Assembly (NCBI GenBank): GCA_029780855.1
Contig: JAKOXV010000024.1
Coordinates: 1-43,274, forward strand
DNA: 43,274 nt
Source of the DNA: a bacterium
GTDB lineage: Bacteria; Patescibacteriota; Saccharimonadia; Saccharimonadales; JAUPVS01
Reading direction: 5' to 3'
Every line of letters starts with the position of its first letter. The stretch's first letter is position 1. The position numbers and the translations under genes were made by a program. Under the pieces are notes generated by a model. It had not been told where the DNA came from. It saw only the letters and a list, made by a program, of their open reading frames with translations, and did not search any database. This document shows positions 1 to 10,700 of the stretch, piece after piece.

Positions 1-471
1 CCGACTGTATGCCAGGAGGGGAACTACCGGAACTAACGTAAAGAACAAAATAGCCGCATTCGTTACTGCGCGGCCCACACCCATTCGTAGCAGCAACTTT
101 CTAAACAGTACTATGCCGAGCACAAACAAGGCGACGTTTATAAGCCGCATGGCGATAATCTGATACATTTCATTGGTAGTAAACTGACCTACTAACCGAT
201 ACGGAAAGCTCATAAGATAGTGGTGAATGTACGATGGGTCTCGGGTAAGCGTGCTATACATACCGGAATTTGGTGGTTGAGAAAGAAACAAGGGCCCCCA
301 CTGCTTGGCATACAGTCGGATAATACCCACATGATAAGCTTCGTCAAATGCCATCGGAAAGCGAGCAGACACTGCAATCCACACAGACTGAGCAGTGAAC
401 AATAGGATAGTTAGTAGATAGAAAAGGCGACTTTTTATGATTCTATAGGTTTTTGTATATAAGGAGCTCAT
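1..471 (-). CDS. Membrane glycosyltransferase of the ArnT/PMT type, 5' part only
   Basis: This reading frame starts with an ATG at 471 and is open through the left edge, so only the first 157 residues are seen. They show a basic N-terminus, a hydrophobic segment at about residues 17-35, then FDEAYHVG, where the acidic pair after the first membrane segment resembles the catalytic loop of GT-C fold transferases (PMT, ArnT and GT83 families). More hydrophobic segments follow near residues 115-127 and 140-155. Such enzymes move a sugar from a polyprenyl-phosphate carrier to an acceptor outside the membrane. No strong ribosome binding site is seen. A TATACT box lies upstream on the minus strand, in the short gap shared with the divergent ABC genes. 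The family call rests on the topology and the DE motif only; the acceptor is unknown. Confidence 0.6.
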   Translation of the reverse strand, partial: MSSLYTKTYRIIKSRLFYLLTILLFTAQSVWIAVSARFPMAFDEAYHVGIIRLYAKQWGPLFLSQPPNSGMYSTLTRDPSYIHHYLMSFPYRLVGQFTTNEMYQIIAMRLINVALFVLGIVLFRKLLLRMGVGRAVTNAAILFFTLVPVVPLLAYSR

Positions 472-588
472 GCGTTTGCTCTTATGGTTTCACGTTTAAG
501 TATAGACTAGCCTTAAGTTAAAACAAAAAAAATATTTGAAATGCTTCGCTTCAAGGACTATGCTTATGGTAATAAGCAGAAACGTTTT

Positions 589-1269
589 ATGCCTAACATA
601 TTAGAACTCCGCGATCTTTCCAGAACATACAAATTAGGTGATGAAGTATTGAATGCCCTGGATCATGTTAGTCTTACGGTTGAAAAGGGACAATTCATTG
701 CGATCATTGGACCATCCGGTTCAGGCAAATCTACACTTGCGAACATCATTGGCGGCTTGGATAAGCCCAATAACGGTACGGTGCAGATAGATGGCCAGGA
801 TCTTTCCAAAGTACGCGATAACAAGCTATCTACCTACCGCAATCAACACATTGGCTTTGTATTCCAATCATTCAACCTCCAACCACATAACACCGCTTTA
901 GAGAACGTTATGCTGCCTCTAGTTTTTTCAAAACTTAAACGTTCAGAACGTAAAAAACGGGCAAAGGAATGCCTGGAAGCAGTAGGGCTTGGCGAACGAC
1001 TCAACCACAAACCTGATCAACTTTCTGGTGGTCAACGCCAACGCGTAGCCATTGCCCGAGCACTCGCAAATAATCCCTCAATTATTATTGCGGATGAGCC
1101 GACTGGGAATCTCGATTCAGCCAAAGGTGCCGAAATCATGGACTTACTAAAATCTTTAAGTAAACAGGGAATTACACTAATAGTCATTACGCATGACATG
1201 AACGTAGCTAAACAAGCTCAAAGAGTACTAGAAATGCGTGATGGTAAATTGACGGAACGGCGAGGGTAA
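589..1269 (+). CDS. ABC transporter ATP-binding protein, MacB/LolD type
   Basis: A single nucleotide-binding domain of about 226 residues. Walker A is GPSGSGKST, the signature is LSGGQRQRVAIARA and Walker B is IIIADEPTGNLDS, followed by the H-loop in ITHD. The sequence is typical of the MacB/LolD/FtsE group, which powers mechanotransmission exporters rather than classic channels. An in-frame ATG at 541 would add 16 residues (MLRFKDYAYGNKQKRF) that relatives do not normally have, so I take 589; neither start has a clear Shine-Dalgarno sequence. The partner permease begins 7 nt downstream, and the pair forms one exporter of unknown substrate. Confidence 0.9.
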   Translation: MPNILELRDLSRTYKLGDEVLNALDHVSLTVEKGQFIAIIGPSGSGKSTLANIIGGLDKPNNGTVQIDGQDLSKVRDNKLSTYRNQHIGFVFQSFNLQPHNTALENVMLPLVFSKLKRSERKKRAKECLEAVGLGERLNHKPDQLSGGQRQRVAIARALANNPSIIIADEPTGNLDSAKGAEIMDLLKSLSKQGITLIVITHDMNVAKQAQRVLEMRDGKLTERRG

Positions 1270-1276
1270 CTACTTT

Positions 1277-2698
1277 ATGAGGTTCTCAGATTACATTCTA
1301 ATTTCGTTACAAAATATATGGCGTCAAAAACTACGTTCCGCCCTCACCATATTCGCTGTTGTGATCGGCGCAACTTCAGTAACCATAATGCTAGCACTCG
1401 TAACCGGAGCAAAGGGCTTTTTCACGTCTCAATTTGAAGCAAATGGCGTTCTCCAACAGGTTGTTGTTTCGCCAAAAGCAGACATCACGAATTATGACGA
1501 AGCGCAGCACGGTGGCGGTGGAAACTGCGATAGTTGTGTAAAGTTAACCGATATCGTAGCCAACAAGATAGAGGCGTTGCCGCATGCGACCGGCTTGGCC
1601 AGAGTTTTAACATCTGGCTCAGTTGAAGCCATAAAACTTGGAGATAAGAAACTTACCGTTAACCAAGTTAAGGGCTATGATACAAACGGTGTTATAACCA
1701 GAACTATGGTTGCGGGCCGTGATTTGGATGGAAATGATAAAACCGGTGTCATAACAGTCTCTTCAGACTATGCGGACAAACTCGGGTTTAAATCTAATTA
1801 CGGCAGCCTAGTAGGTAAAAAGGTAGACCTCATCACACGCAATTGGTACACCGGCATCGGGGCAGATATACCAAAGCCACAGATGCAGCCAGGAGCTAAT
1901 AATGAGCCAAATAATAAGTCTACCGTTCTCAGCGCTACGGTTGTTGGTGTATCAGATTCTAATTCCGATTCACAGGTTGTACGTGCACCGCTGGACTGGG
2001 TGCATGGTATGAATATGAATCAAATGTGGCAGCCTGATGAAGCGTACAATCAAGCTGCGCAAGAAAAATGCCAACGACGAACACCAGGACCGTGTAATGT
2101 TGAACAAAAGTTGGTACTGGTTTCTCAAGATATGGTTGAACGAAATGGCTATGATAGTTTTGTAGTAAAAGCTGATGCCACTAGCAATACCGCCGGCTTG
2201 GTAACCGAGATCAAAAAGCTAGGCGTAGGGGCCGCTGATGCACAAAGCTACATTCAAAGTCAGATTCAGATATTTAACATAGTCGGTCTAGTACTAGGCG
2301 GTATAGGCGGTATCGCACTTCTTGTAGCAGCGATTGGCGTTATAAACACTATGGTAATGGCAATACTTGAACGTACCCGCGAAATCGGAGTTATGCGAGC
2401 CTGTGGCGCAAAAAGGAGCACGGTTCGCGCACTTTTTACCTTTGAAGCGTCCTTACTAGGATTTTTGGGTGGCATAGTTGGTATTGCAGTAGGATATGGT
2501 TTAACTCGAATTGCAAATGTCTTCATAAATAAACAACTGGCTAGCAATAGCTTCCAGGTTCACAATATCATTGCCCTACCGTTATGGCTGATTGTTACCG
2601 TGATAGCTGCGACCACCGTTATCGGTTTCTTTGCAGGTTTGTATCCAGCTAGTAGAGCCGCTAGGCTGAACCCGGTAGATGCATTGAGATACGAATAA
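1277..2698 (+). CDS. ABC transporter permease, MacB/FtsX type, with a Cys-bearing extracytoplasmic domain
   Basis: 473 residues with MacB layout: one N-terminal membrane helix (about 20-45), a large extracytoplasmic domain, then three C-terminal helices (about 335-360, 390-415, 435-460). The motif LERTREIGVMRACGAKR between helices two and three is the coupling segment typical of FtsX-like permeases. The external domain is larger than in the two other permeases of this window. It carries two cysteine pairs, NCDSC (Cys84, Cys87) and a pair at Cys265 and Cys273, which could form disulfides or hold a metal. It pairs with the ATPase just upstream. Its stop lies 2 nt from the stop of the convergent permease at 2701, with no terminator visible between them. 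Confidence 0.9.
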   Translation: MRFSDYILISLQNIWRQKLRSALTIFAVVIGATSVTIMLALVTGAKGFFTSQFEANGVLQQVVVSPKADITNYDEAQHGGGGNCDSCVKLTDIVANKIEALPHATGLARVLTSGSVEAIKLGDKKLTVNQVKGYDTNGVITRTMVAGRDLDGNDKTGVITVSSDYADKLGFKSNYGSLVGKKVDLITRNWYTGIGADIPKPQMQPGANNEPNNKSTVLSATVVGVSDSNSDSQVVRAPLDWVHGMNMNQMWQPDEAYNQAAQEKCQRRTPGPCNVEQKLVLVSQDMVERNGYDSFVVKADATSNTAGLVTEIKKLGVGAADAQSYIQSQIQIFNIVGLVLGGIGGIALLVAAIGVINTMVMAILERTREIGVMRACGAKRSTVRALFTFEASLLGFLGGIVGIAVGYGLTRIANVFINKQLASNSFQVHNIIALPLWLIVTVIAATTVIGFFAGLYPASRAARLNPVDALRYE

Positions 2699-2700
2699 CA

Positions 2701-3924
2701 CTACTCCCGGCGGAGCGCATCTATTGGATTGATGTGTGCAGCTCGTCGGGAAGGGAAGAATACTACTAGTAGACCGACGATAACCATAAACCCTATCATC
2801 AACGCCACTAACCAAAGTGGCGTAGCGAAAAGCGTAAAGTTTTGGGATACGCCGCGATGGTGGGCATAGTTGTTAAGAATTACATTTAGGACCTTTCCAA
2901 CAATAACTGCACCGATGATTCCAATGATTGCTCCGGCGATGGAGAGTAGTACTGCTTCAAAAATAAATAGCTTACGCATATCACGGTTTCTACCCCCCAA
3001 TGCCATCATCAGACCAATCTCTCGCGTTCGCTCAAGTAGAGATATGGTCAGGGTATTAAACATACCCAGCACAGCAACAATCATGCCAATAGCACCAAAC
3101 CCAACGAGGATAAAGTTAAAGAACTTAAATATTTGGTTTACTTGATCCACCGTGTCAATTGGTGAACTGGTAGCAAAACCAAGGCTCTCAATCTGTCTCC
3201 GCAGCGGGTTAACGTTTTCACTTTTATCTGCCTCTATCTTGATCTGGTTATACACTTTGACACCAGCCACCTGAAACTCAGCGTTAGGCATGAACACTTC
3301 ACTACCAGATCCGGAATCAATTACGCCTATTACCGTGTAGGTATCACTCATCTCTGTTTTGTCTGCACTTCCACTTCTTAGGGGGATCCTAATTTCCAAC
3401 TTTTTATTGATCGCATTTTTGGCGTCTTTAATTCCTATGGATTCAAGCAAACTGTTATTTACTAGCACTGATTTTGTATCGGTTTTCTTCAAAAGTCGCC
3501 CCTTTGAAACACTCAGATTGGACATAACCTGGTAGTTTTCATCCACACCGTACACGATCGTATCTACTTCGCTACCTTGTAACTTTAAACTACCAGGGAA
3601 GGAGTAAGATGCACCGATGGTACCCACGTGCGGTAGGTTCTTTACTTTGTTGAAACTATCTTGATCCAGCTTCAGGATTCTCGAATTGGGAGTAGAGATA
3701 TCAATGGATTTTATTGATTGATTACCAATAATCTGGCTCGTCACTAGGTTTTGCAAACCTAACCCAAAGGATAGAAGAAAGAAAATTGCACCGATTCCAA
3801 TGACTACTCCAAAAATCGTTAAGAACGTTCTGAGCTTCTTATTGACCAGATTTCTAAATGCAATATGGGTCAGCACTCGGAATGAGATGCTTCCTTTTTT
3901 CGCTTTTTTTTCTTGCTCAGCCAT
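2701..3924 (-). CDS. ABC transporter permease, MacB/FtsX type
   Basis: 407 residues with the same four-helix MacB plan: helix one near residues 33-58, an extracytoplasmic domain of about 200 residues, and three C-terminal helices. The coupling motif LLERTREIGLMMALGGR precedes helix three, and the protein ends with NPIDALRRE, a common tail of this family. The start overlaps the end of the upstream ATPase gene by 8 nt, so the two are probably translationally coupled. The module continues the operon of the giant surface protein, so export or surface handling of that protein or of its ligands is possible, but that is inference. Confidence 0.9.
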   Translation of the reverse strand: MAEQEKKAKKGSISFRVLTHIAFRNLVNKKLRTFLTIFGVVIGIGAIFFLLSFGLGLQNLVTSQIIGNQSIKSIDISTPNSRILKLDQDSFNKVKNLPHVGTIGASYSFPGSLKLQGSEVDTIVYGVDENYQVMSNLSVSKGRLLKKTDTKSVLVNNSLLESIGIKDAKNAINKKLEIRIPLRSGSADKTEMSDTYTVIGVIDSGSGSEVFMPNAEFQVAGVKVYNQIKIEADKSENVNPLRRQIESLGFATSSPIDTVDQVNQIFKFFNFILVGFGAIGMIVAVLGMFNTLTISLLERTREIGLMMALGGRNRDMRKLFIFEAVLLSIAGAIIGIIGAVIVGKVLNVILNNYAHHRGVSQNFTLFATPLWLVALMIGFMVIVGLLVVFFPSRRAAHINPIDALRRE

Positions 3925-4717
3925 CTACCTTAACTCCCGTACTCTTCTTTTGTTTAGTTACTGAAAGGCGATCAATTCGGTCCTTCATATCCTGCATTAA
4001 TGCAGCGGTTGTTGACTGTATAGAATCGTGTTTCAGTTCCTCTACCTGTCCGTCAGAAATATGCAGCAGGTGATCGGCGAGCGGGAGGTACTCCATGTTA
4101 TGCGTCACTAGGATAATAGTACGACGGTACTCAGACTGGTATCGTTGCAACAAATCCATAATCATATCGCCGTTCTTACTATCCAAGCTTCCGGTAGGTT
4201 CATCAGCGATCAGAATCATCGGATCGTTAACCACTGCCCGAGCCATAGCAATTCTTTGTTGCTCACCTCCGGATAGTAGAATCGGATATTTTTTCGCATA
4301 ATTCTCCATACCGATGCGTTCCAGTGCAAGTTTAGCGAGGTCATTAGCCTCGGATCGTTTATAGCCAAGAAAATAGAGTGGCATAGAAACATTCTCGATA
4401 ACATTCAAACTATTGACCCAGAAGTTTTGTTGGTACACGATACCGATCCGGTGAGCCCTAAAGCGCGCCAGTTTATCTGGTTTAAACTGGTATACATCTT
4501 CGTCATTAAAGAGGATATTACCTTCTGATGGCCGCTGTAGACCAGTTAGGATGTTTAGGAGTGTCGACTTACCAGAGCCAGAAGGGCCGTATACTATATT
4601 GAAGGTATTGTTCGTAATCGCAAAGTTTACATCTTTTAGAACATGTATGGTTTCATCGCCAACGTGAAACGATTGAAAGATGTTTGTAGCTTTAATGAGG
4701 GTTTTGTTTAAATCCAT
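3917..4717 (-). CDS. ABC transporter ATP-binding protein, MacB/LolD type
   Basis: 266 residues. It has Walker A YGPSGSGKST, signature LLSGGEQQRIAMARA, Walker B MILIADEPTGSLDS and an H-loop in VTHN. A C-terminal extension of about 40 charged residues (ending KKSTGVKVDG) follows the nucleotide-binding domain. The frame is open upstream into the neighbouring gene, but the ATG at 4717 sits one base after the stop of the 2047-residue gene (TAG-T-ATG) and gives a normal N-terminus (MDLNKTLIKATNIFQ). This tight junction indicates one operon: surface protein, then ATPase, then permease. Confidence 0.9.
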   Translation of the reverse strand: MDLNKTLIKATNIFQSFHVGDETIHVLKDVNFAITNNTFNIVYGPSGSGKSTLLNILTGLQRPSEGNILFNDEDVYQFKPDKLARFRAHRIGIVYQQNFWVNSLNVIENVSMPLYFLGYKRSEANDLAKLALERIGMENYAKKYPILLSGGEQQRIAMARAVVNDPMILIADEPTGSLDSKNGDMIMDLLQRYQSEYRRTIILVTHNMEYLPLADHLLHISDGQVEELKHDSIQSTTAALMQDMKDRIDRLSVTKQKKSTGVKVDG

Positions 4718-4718
4718 A

Positions 4719-7700
4719 CTACAGCCCAAACACCTTTCTGAGCGTATTGATAACAATAGTAAGCACACTATCAGATGCTCGGCCAATAATTGCCGACTGC
4801 GGATCACCGGTGCCGGCGTTACCGGATTTATCTCTTGAAATTGGCTGCACGCTATACACCTTGGACGTCGGTAGGTCAGATACGATAACGATATGCTCAA
4901 AGGACAGCCCAGAGTCTTCGGCAGTTTTGCTGTTAAACACTGTCGCCCCGGAACCCTCAGCATACGCTACTTGGCTTGTTGAAAGTTCATCAGTATGCCA
5001 GGAAACAACAATCTGTCCACGCGCCTCCGCTCCGGTTCCGCGGATTGATGTTTCTACCGAAACATTACTGATCTTTGGCGGGCGAGTATCAAGTGCTGTA
5101 TGGAACGTTTGGCGATCAGACACAGCCAGGTTGCCATCTTTATCTCTAGATTGCGCCAAAACAAAATACTCACTATCGTCTTCAAGGTCCCTAATGACGA
5201 TTTCATGATTGGTAGTCAAATCAGAAGAGAGGGAATCCGTGCCGTTTGTTCCCACCTTACCGTAGGTGATAGTACTGGTGGATGGTACGTTTGTTACCCA
5301 TGACACCTTCTGAGTGCTGGTGGGCTCTCCCGCAACGGGTTGGAAGGTAAAGTTACTTATTTTAGGTCGCGGCGGGGTAGTAAAGGTGTACACATTGCCC
5401 GTATAGGCATTACCCTCGCTATCGTATGACGTCAAGGTATAGAAGTATTTAGCGCCATCGTCCAGTCCCGAGAGGTCCACATTATACGTTGATTCGGATT
5501 TTGATGTGTTCACCGTTTGTATACCACCGTAAGCTTCGCTTTTTCCGAATAGTACGCTCACCTTGTATGCATCACTAGACGTAAACTGAATGGTGACATT
5601 GGATAGACCTACTTTTGGTGTAGTTACCTCTTTAATTGATGGTGCGGGAGAAGTTTTGAACGTGTACTCTTGGCTAGTGCCGATGTTGCCGTCTTCATCG
5701 GTCCATTTAGCAACAAAATAGTAGGTGGTTCCAGCACTGAGGTTATCGAGCTGCACGGTATGGGCACTTACTTGGTCAGATACCGCTACTTCAGCGGAAC
5801 TATACTTACCGCTCGCTGTTCCAAAGGCGATTTTAGAATCACTTCCACGATCAGTACTCCAAGTAATCGTCGCCTTACGAGTCGTAATGCCACCAACCGC
5901 CGGTTCCGATACCAGATTCGCTGGCGAAGTAAACTTACCGGTAGGCAATAAGTGTACAGTTGTACTATCGGCACCACAATTATTGGTACTATCACATGCT
6001 TTTACTTTGTAGTAGTAGGTTTGTTGAGACAATCTGGCGTCTATATACGTGGTGCTGGAACTACTACCAACCAAACTAAAGTTAGTGTTATCGGTAGAAC
6101 GGTAAATCTTGTAAGACGCTATGCCCGCACCAGTATCCGTTGGCTCATCCCACGTTATTGCGAGACGCCAGTTACTGGTTGCTTTTATGGACACGTCGAC
6201 TATGTCGGCATTTCCTGGAATGCCCGGAGCAGGTGTATTGGCAGAGAAATTAATCTGTCCATAGCTTGAGTAATTTATATTTCCCGACTCGTCTTTAGCT
6301 GCGATATAAAACGTATTTGTGCCCGGTTGGGTGGCGTACGGTCCAGCTCCCAAACTCGTAACGCCAGGACTCGTATACGTACAGTTTGTGCTTGATGGCA
6401 CAACATTAACCGTATAGCAGTAGGTAATTGCGTTCACGTTGCCAACGTAGCTAGAAGGAGCCGACCAGCTAAACGCAAAGGCATTGGTCGTGTTAGATGA
6501 AGGCGTGGCGACCACATTTTGCGGCTCACTTGGGGCTCCCGTGGTGTTTATTTTTAGTGTTGCGGTCGTATAGGTAGTTGTAACGTTTCCGGCTTGATCC
6601 CAAGTTCTGAAATAGACCGTATTAACACCTTCAGCGATGTTATTGTAATCCGGCGGATCTACTGTTATGTAGCTTCCATCATTTGTAAGAAGGTCTCCTG
6701 AATCGCCGGTGCCGGTATGACTATCACCGTACCAAGGCGAACCTTCAATCCTATATTGCAAACCTGCTAAACCGGAATTAGGATCGCTTGGTGCTCCCGT
6801 ACCAACCGTTGGCCATGAAAGAGTTATTTGCTTGTCGTTCACAAAGCCCGATGGACCGGAAATGTAGCCCGGGTTAGTTGGTGGCGTGTTATCAAACTTG
6901 AAATCAAACTGGGCAGTTGTAGCGCTCAGATTACCAGCATTGTCAATTGCTTTGATACGTAGGTAATATGAAGAATTGGAAGTGGTTAGCGGTGTTGCAA
7001 TATACCCAGCAGAAGACATATCTACATTCGTTCCCGAAACAATGAACTGACAGTTGCCACCTGTCGCAACCGGACTGTTTCCTAAGAGACCCTTAGTCGT
7101 AGCCGGATCAGCAGTATTATCTGTTCCTAGGTACAAACAATAGCCCTTCACACCGGAATCGGCATCACTGCCAGCTGTCCAGCTAAAGTACGGAGAGCTG
7201 CCGTTAGTCCACGAACTAGCACTAAGCGTCGTACCGCCGGCAGCTTTTAGTGCGGTAATGGAACTTGCATTAGTACTTGGAGCGGTAGTGTCTGAAGTTG
7301 CGGTTGCGTTCACGGAATTCAGAGTGACTCGCTGGTTACCATCACTTTGAAGTATCGCCTGCCACTTCAGCCCGCTAAACGTGACAGGGAAGGTAGCCAT
7401 GTTTGCATTAATAACCGCAGCTGAATTAGCCTCACTAGTATTGTTTGAGGTTACCCACGCTGTACCATTCCAATACTTCCATGTTGTTCCATTGTCATCC
7501 GAAAGTCGGTATATGATTGTGCCGCCATTTGTCGATTCATTAGTAGTAAACCCGTCCCAGTGCCAGACACCGCTCGTCCTTACCGAGCTGGAAGGGGTAA
7601 TGGTCTGTGAAGTCATAGTGTATGGTTTAGTTGTGAATGAGGATCGGGCAGTGTCACTTACTCGGATCTCGTCTAGTGTACCATCAAAGCTGGCTACTGG

Positions 7701-10700
7701 CTTACCATACTCACGACCCCCGTAACCCGAACCGATAATTAATGATTTTGTTGAATCAGGGATAAGTACGTTGGTAGTTGTGGATGCATCTTGAACCCCA
7801 TCAATAAACAGTTTCATAGTAGTCCCATCGTAGGTAGCAGCAACGTGATGCCAGTTTGTATCAAATGAAGCTGTGGAGGATTCAAGATAGGCGTTATTTC
7901 CCCAGCTATAGACCAGACCATCGACATTCGTTGAATAGCCTAATCCAACATATAGTTTGCCTTTGTATGGACTAAAAGATTCTACCTCTTCGATTGTTGA
8001 GGCCCAACCATTATTCAGACCGTTACCACCTATTTTAGTCCAACTACCATCTGCATATTTCCAGACTTCACCGTCGCCTGTACTATTTCCCAAACCAGCG
8101 TAAAGATCACCGTTATATACAGCGAGCGTCTTGACCTTTTCATACGTTCCTGTTGTCCAGCTTGCATTCACATCGTCACCACCGATTTGGGTCCAGTTAG
8201 TTCCGTCGTATTCCCATAGGGTTGCGTCACCTGTCGACGAACCTAGTCCAGCATAAAGCTTGCCGTTAAAGGGCATTAAGCTCTCAATGTCTTCAATCGT
8301 TGCGGTCGCCCCCCAGCTGGTATTTACGGCATCGCCGCCAACTTTTGTCCATATAGTGCCGTCCCATTTCCAGACTTCACCATCTCCCGCACTCCGCCCC
8401 AGACCAGCGTAAAGTTCACCGTTATAAACCGCCATTGCATAGACGTTTTCTGCGTAAGTTGTCCAGCCACTGTTTAAACTATCACCACCGATTTGCGTCC
8501 AGTTAGTACCATCATATCGCCACACTTCTCCATCAGTACTGCTCGCTCCTAAGCCTGCGTAGAGATACCCTCCATAGGCCGCTAATGAATCGACTTCGCC
8601 GTGACGGCTTGCCTGGTTCCAACTGGTATTGAGTCCGTCACCACCCACCTGAGTCCACGTACTTCCATCCCACATCCAAACATCACCATCTTGGTCAGTG
8701 CTAGAGGCAGTGGTTCCAAGCCCCACATAAAGCTTTCCCCCGTAACTAGCCATACTGATAACTTGCTCGTACGTATTAGGAGCCCAGCTATTATTAAGTC
8801 CCTGACCACCGACAATCTGCCAAGAAGTACCATTAAACCGAAATACAAGGGCCGCCCCAGTAGTGTTTCCGGTGCCTGCATAGAGATACCCTCCCTGTGA
8901 TTGCATTACCTGCATGGCACTAATGCCATAAAAGCCCCAGCTATTATTTACATAGTCGCCACCAATTTGCGTCCAGGCTGTACCGTTCCATGTGTACGCC
9001 AATCCGGCACCGGCAGAATCATATGTACCGGCATACAGTGTTCCGCTGTCGTAAAGCAGGGTATTAACTAGGTCTCCTTGATTGGTCGACCAGCCGCCAT
9101 TTAGTCCATCGCCACCAATTTGCGTCCAGGCTGTACCGTTCCACTTCCAGACCTCTCCGTCTCCGTTTCCTGTACCGAGTCCTGCGTAAAGATTGGTGCC
9201 ATCATACGCAAACGCCCCGACTTGTTCATAGGTTGTGTTTGCCCAGCTGCTGTTTACCGCGTCACCGCCGATCCTAGTCCAGGCTGTGCCGTTCCATTCC
9301 CATACTTCTGCATCTCCAGATGAATCGCCGAGCCCAGCGTACAATTTAGTACCAAAATATCTAAGCGACCGGACTGTTTCAAACGTACTATTTGCCCAGC
9401 TGCTGTTTACCGCGTCACCGCCGATCCTCGTCCACGCACTACCGTTCCACTTCCATACTTCCGCGTCGCCGGCACTCGCGCCCAAACTAGCGTACAGGTT
9501 CGTTCCGTCATTAGTTAACGCTGCAACGTCTTCAAAGCTGGTGGTCCAACCACTATTAATACTATCACCGCCTATCTTGCTCCACGCCGTGCCGTTCCAT
9601 TCCCATACCTCCGCGTCGTTGGCGGACGATCCTAGCCCGGCATACAGTTTGCCGCCAAAGTAATCTAAGGACCACACCTCTTCAAAGGTGCTGATGGCCC
9701 ATCCACTATTGATACCATCACCACCTATTTTGCTCCAGTTGCTACCGTTCCACTTCCATACTTCCGCGTCGCCGGCACTAAGTCCTAGCCCGGCGTATAA
9801 GTTTGTTCCATCGGTTGAAAGCGAATAGACCCCCTCAAACGTCTGAGATGCCCAGCTGCTGTTTACCGAAGACGGCCCTCCGCCGATCAAGGTCCAGGTT
9901 GTTCCATCCCACTTCCATACTTCCGCGTCGCCCGTGTCCACACCAATACCGGCATACACATTCGATCCCATTTTGATATATGCATTGACTGACCTTTTTC
10001 CGTTTTGGTCCCAGCCTCCGTTAACATCATTTCCACCCTCTAACGTCCAAGAATTGGCATTTTTATCAGCCAGCTCATAGGTAACTTTTCCCGTTTCATT
10101 GTCATAATACAGCTGATAGTCACCTTTATCGAGTATGCCTTCGCGATGAGACTTGGTCCCTGCAGAAAAATTGTTATTAAATTTCGTCCATGCCTCTAAG
10201 CTATTCTGTTGAGACAACGAGAGAGAAGGGGAGTCAAGAACAGTAACGGAAGACGTTGAGCCATTAAATGCCAGTCCATTATTTAGGTTTGCTGCACCAA
10301 ACGTTCCGTTTGCTACCGTACCGTTATTATTGTTGCCTGAACTATCTGCAGCCGCGGTACCACTAGTTTCATCAAAATGGTACAGCGCCTTTGTATTCGC
10401 ATCGGTAGAGTAGTTTTGTGCTTTCATCCGAGCAGTCGTACCGCTTGTCTCCAGACCCGAATCCAGGCTGTAATTTGCAGGTGTAGTAAAGTCCCAACTA
10501 TTGGTTAGGTCAGAAAGAGCCTGGGTTATTTTGTAGGCGTTTAGCATCATAAAGCCTACCCCTAGTACATAAGCGGCAAGCACTGCGTAATGTACCTTTT
10601 TGTGCCGCTCCCATTCGTGCCACGCCTTATACCAGGCAACCCGACTCATCAGGAAATAATGTGGACGGCTTGCTACATGATGATGAGATAAACGAGCAGT

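Noticed and set aside
4195-4215. Second hammerhead core (TCATCAG on plus strand)
   Set aside because: It lies in the Walker B codons of the ABC ATPase and lacks the GAAA side and stems.
7890-10052. CRISPR-like or non-coding tandem repeat
   Set aside because: The periodicity is about 153 nt, in frame inside a long open reading frame, and reflects protein repeats.
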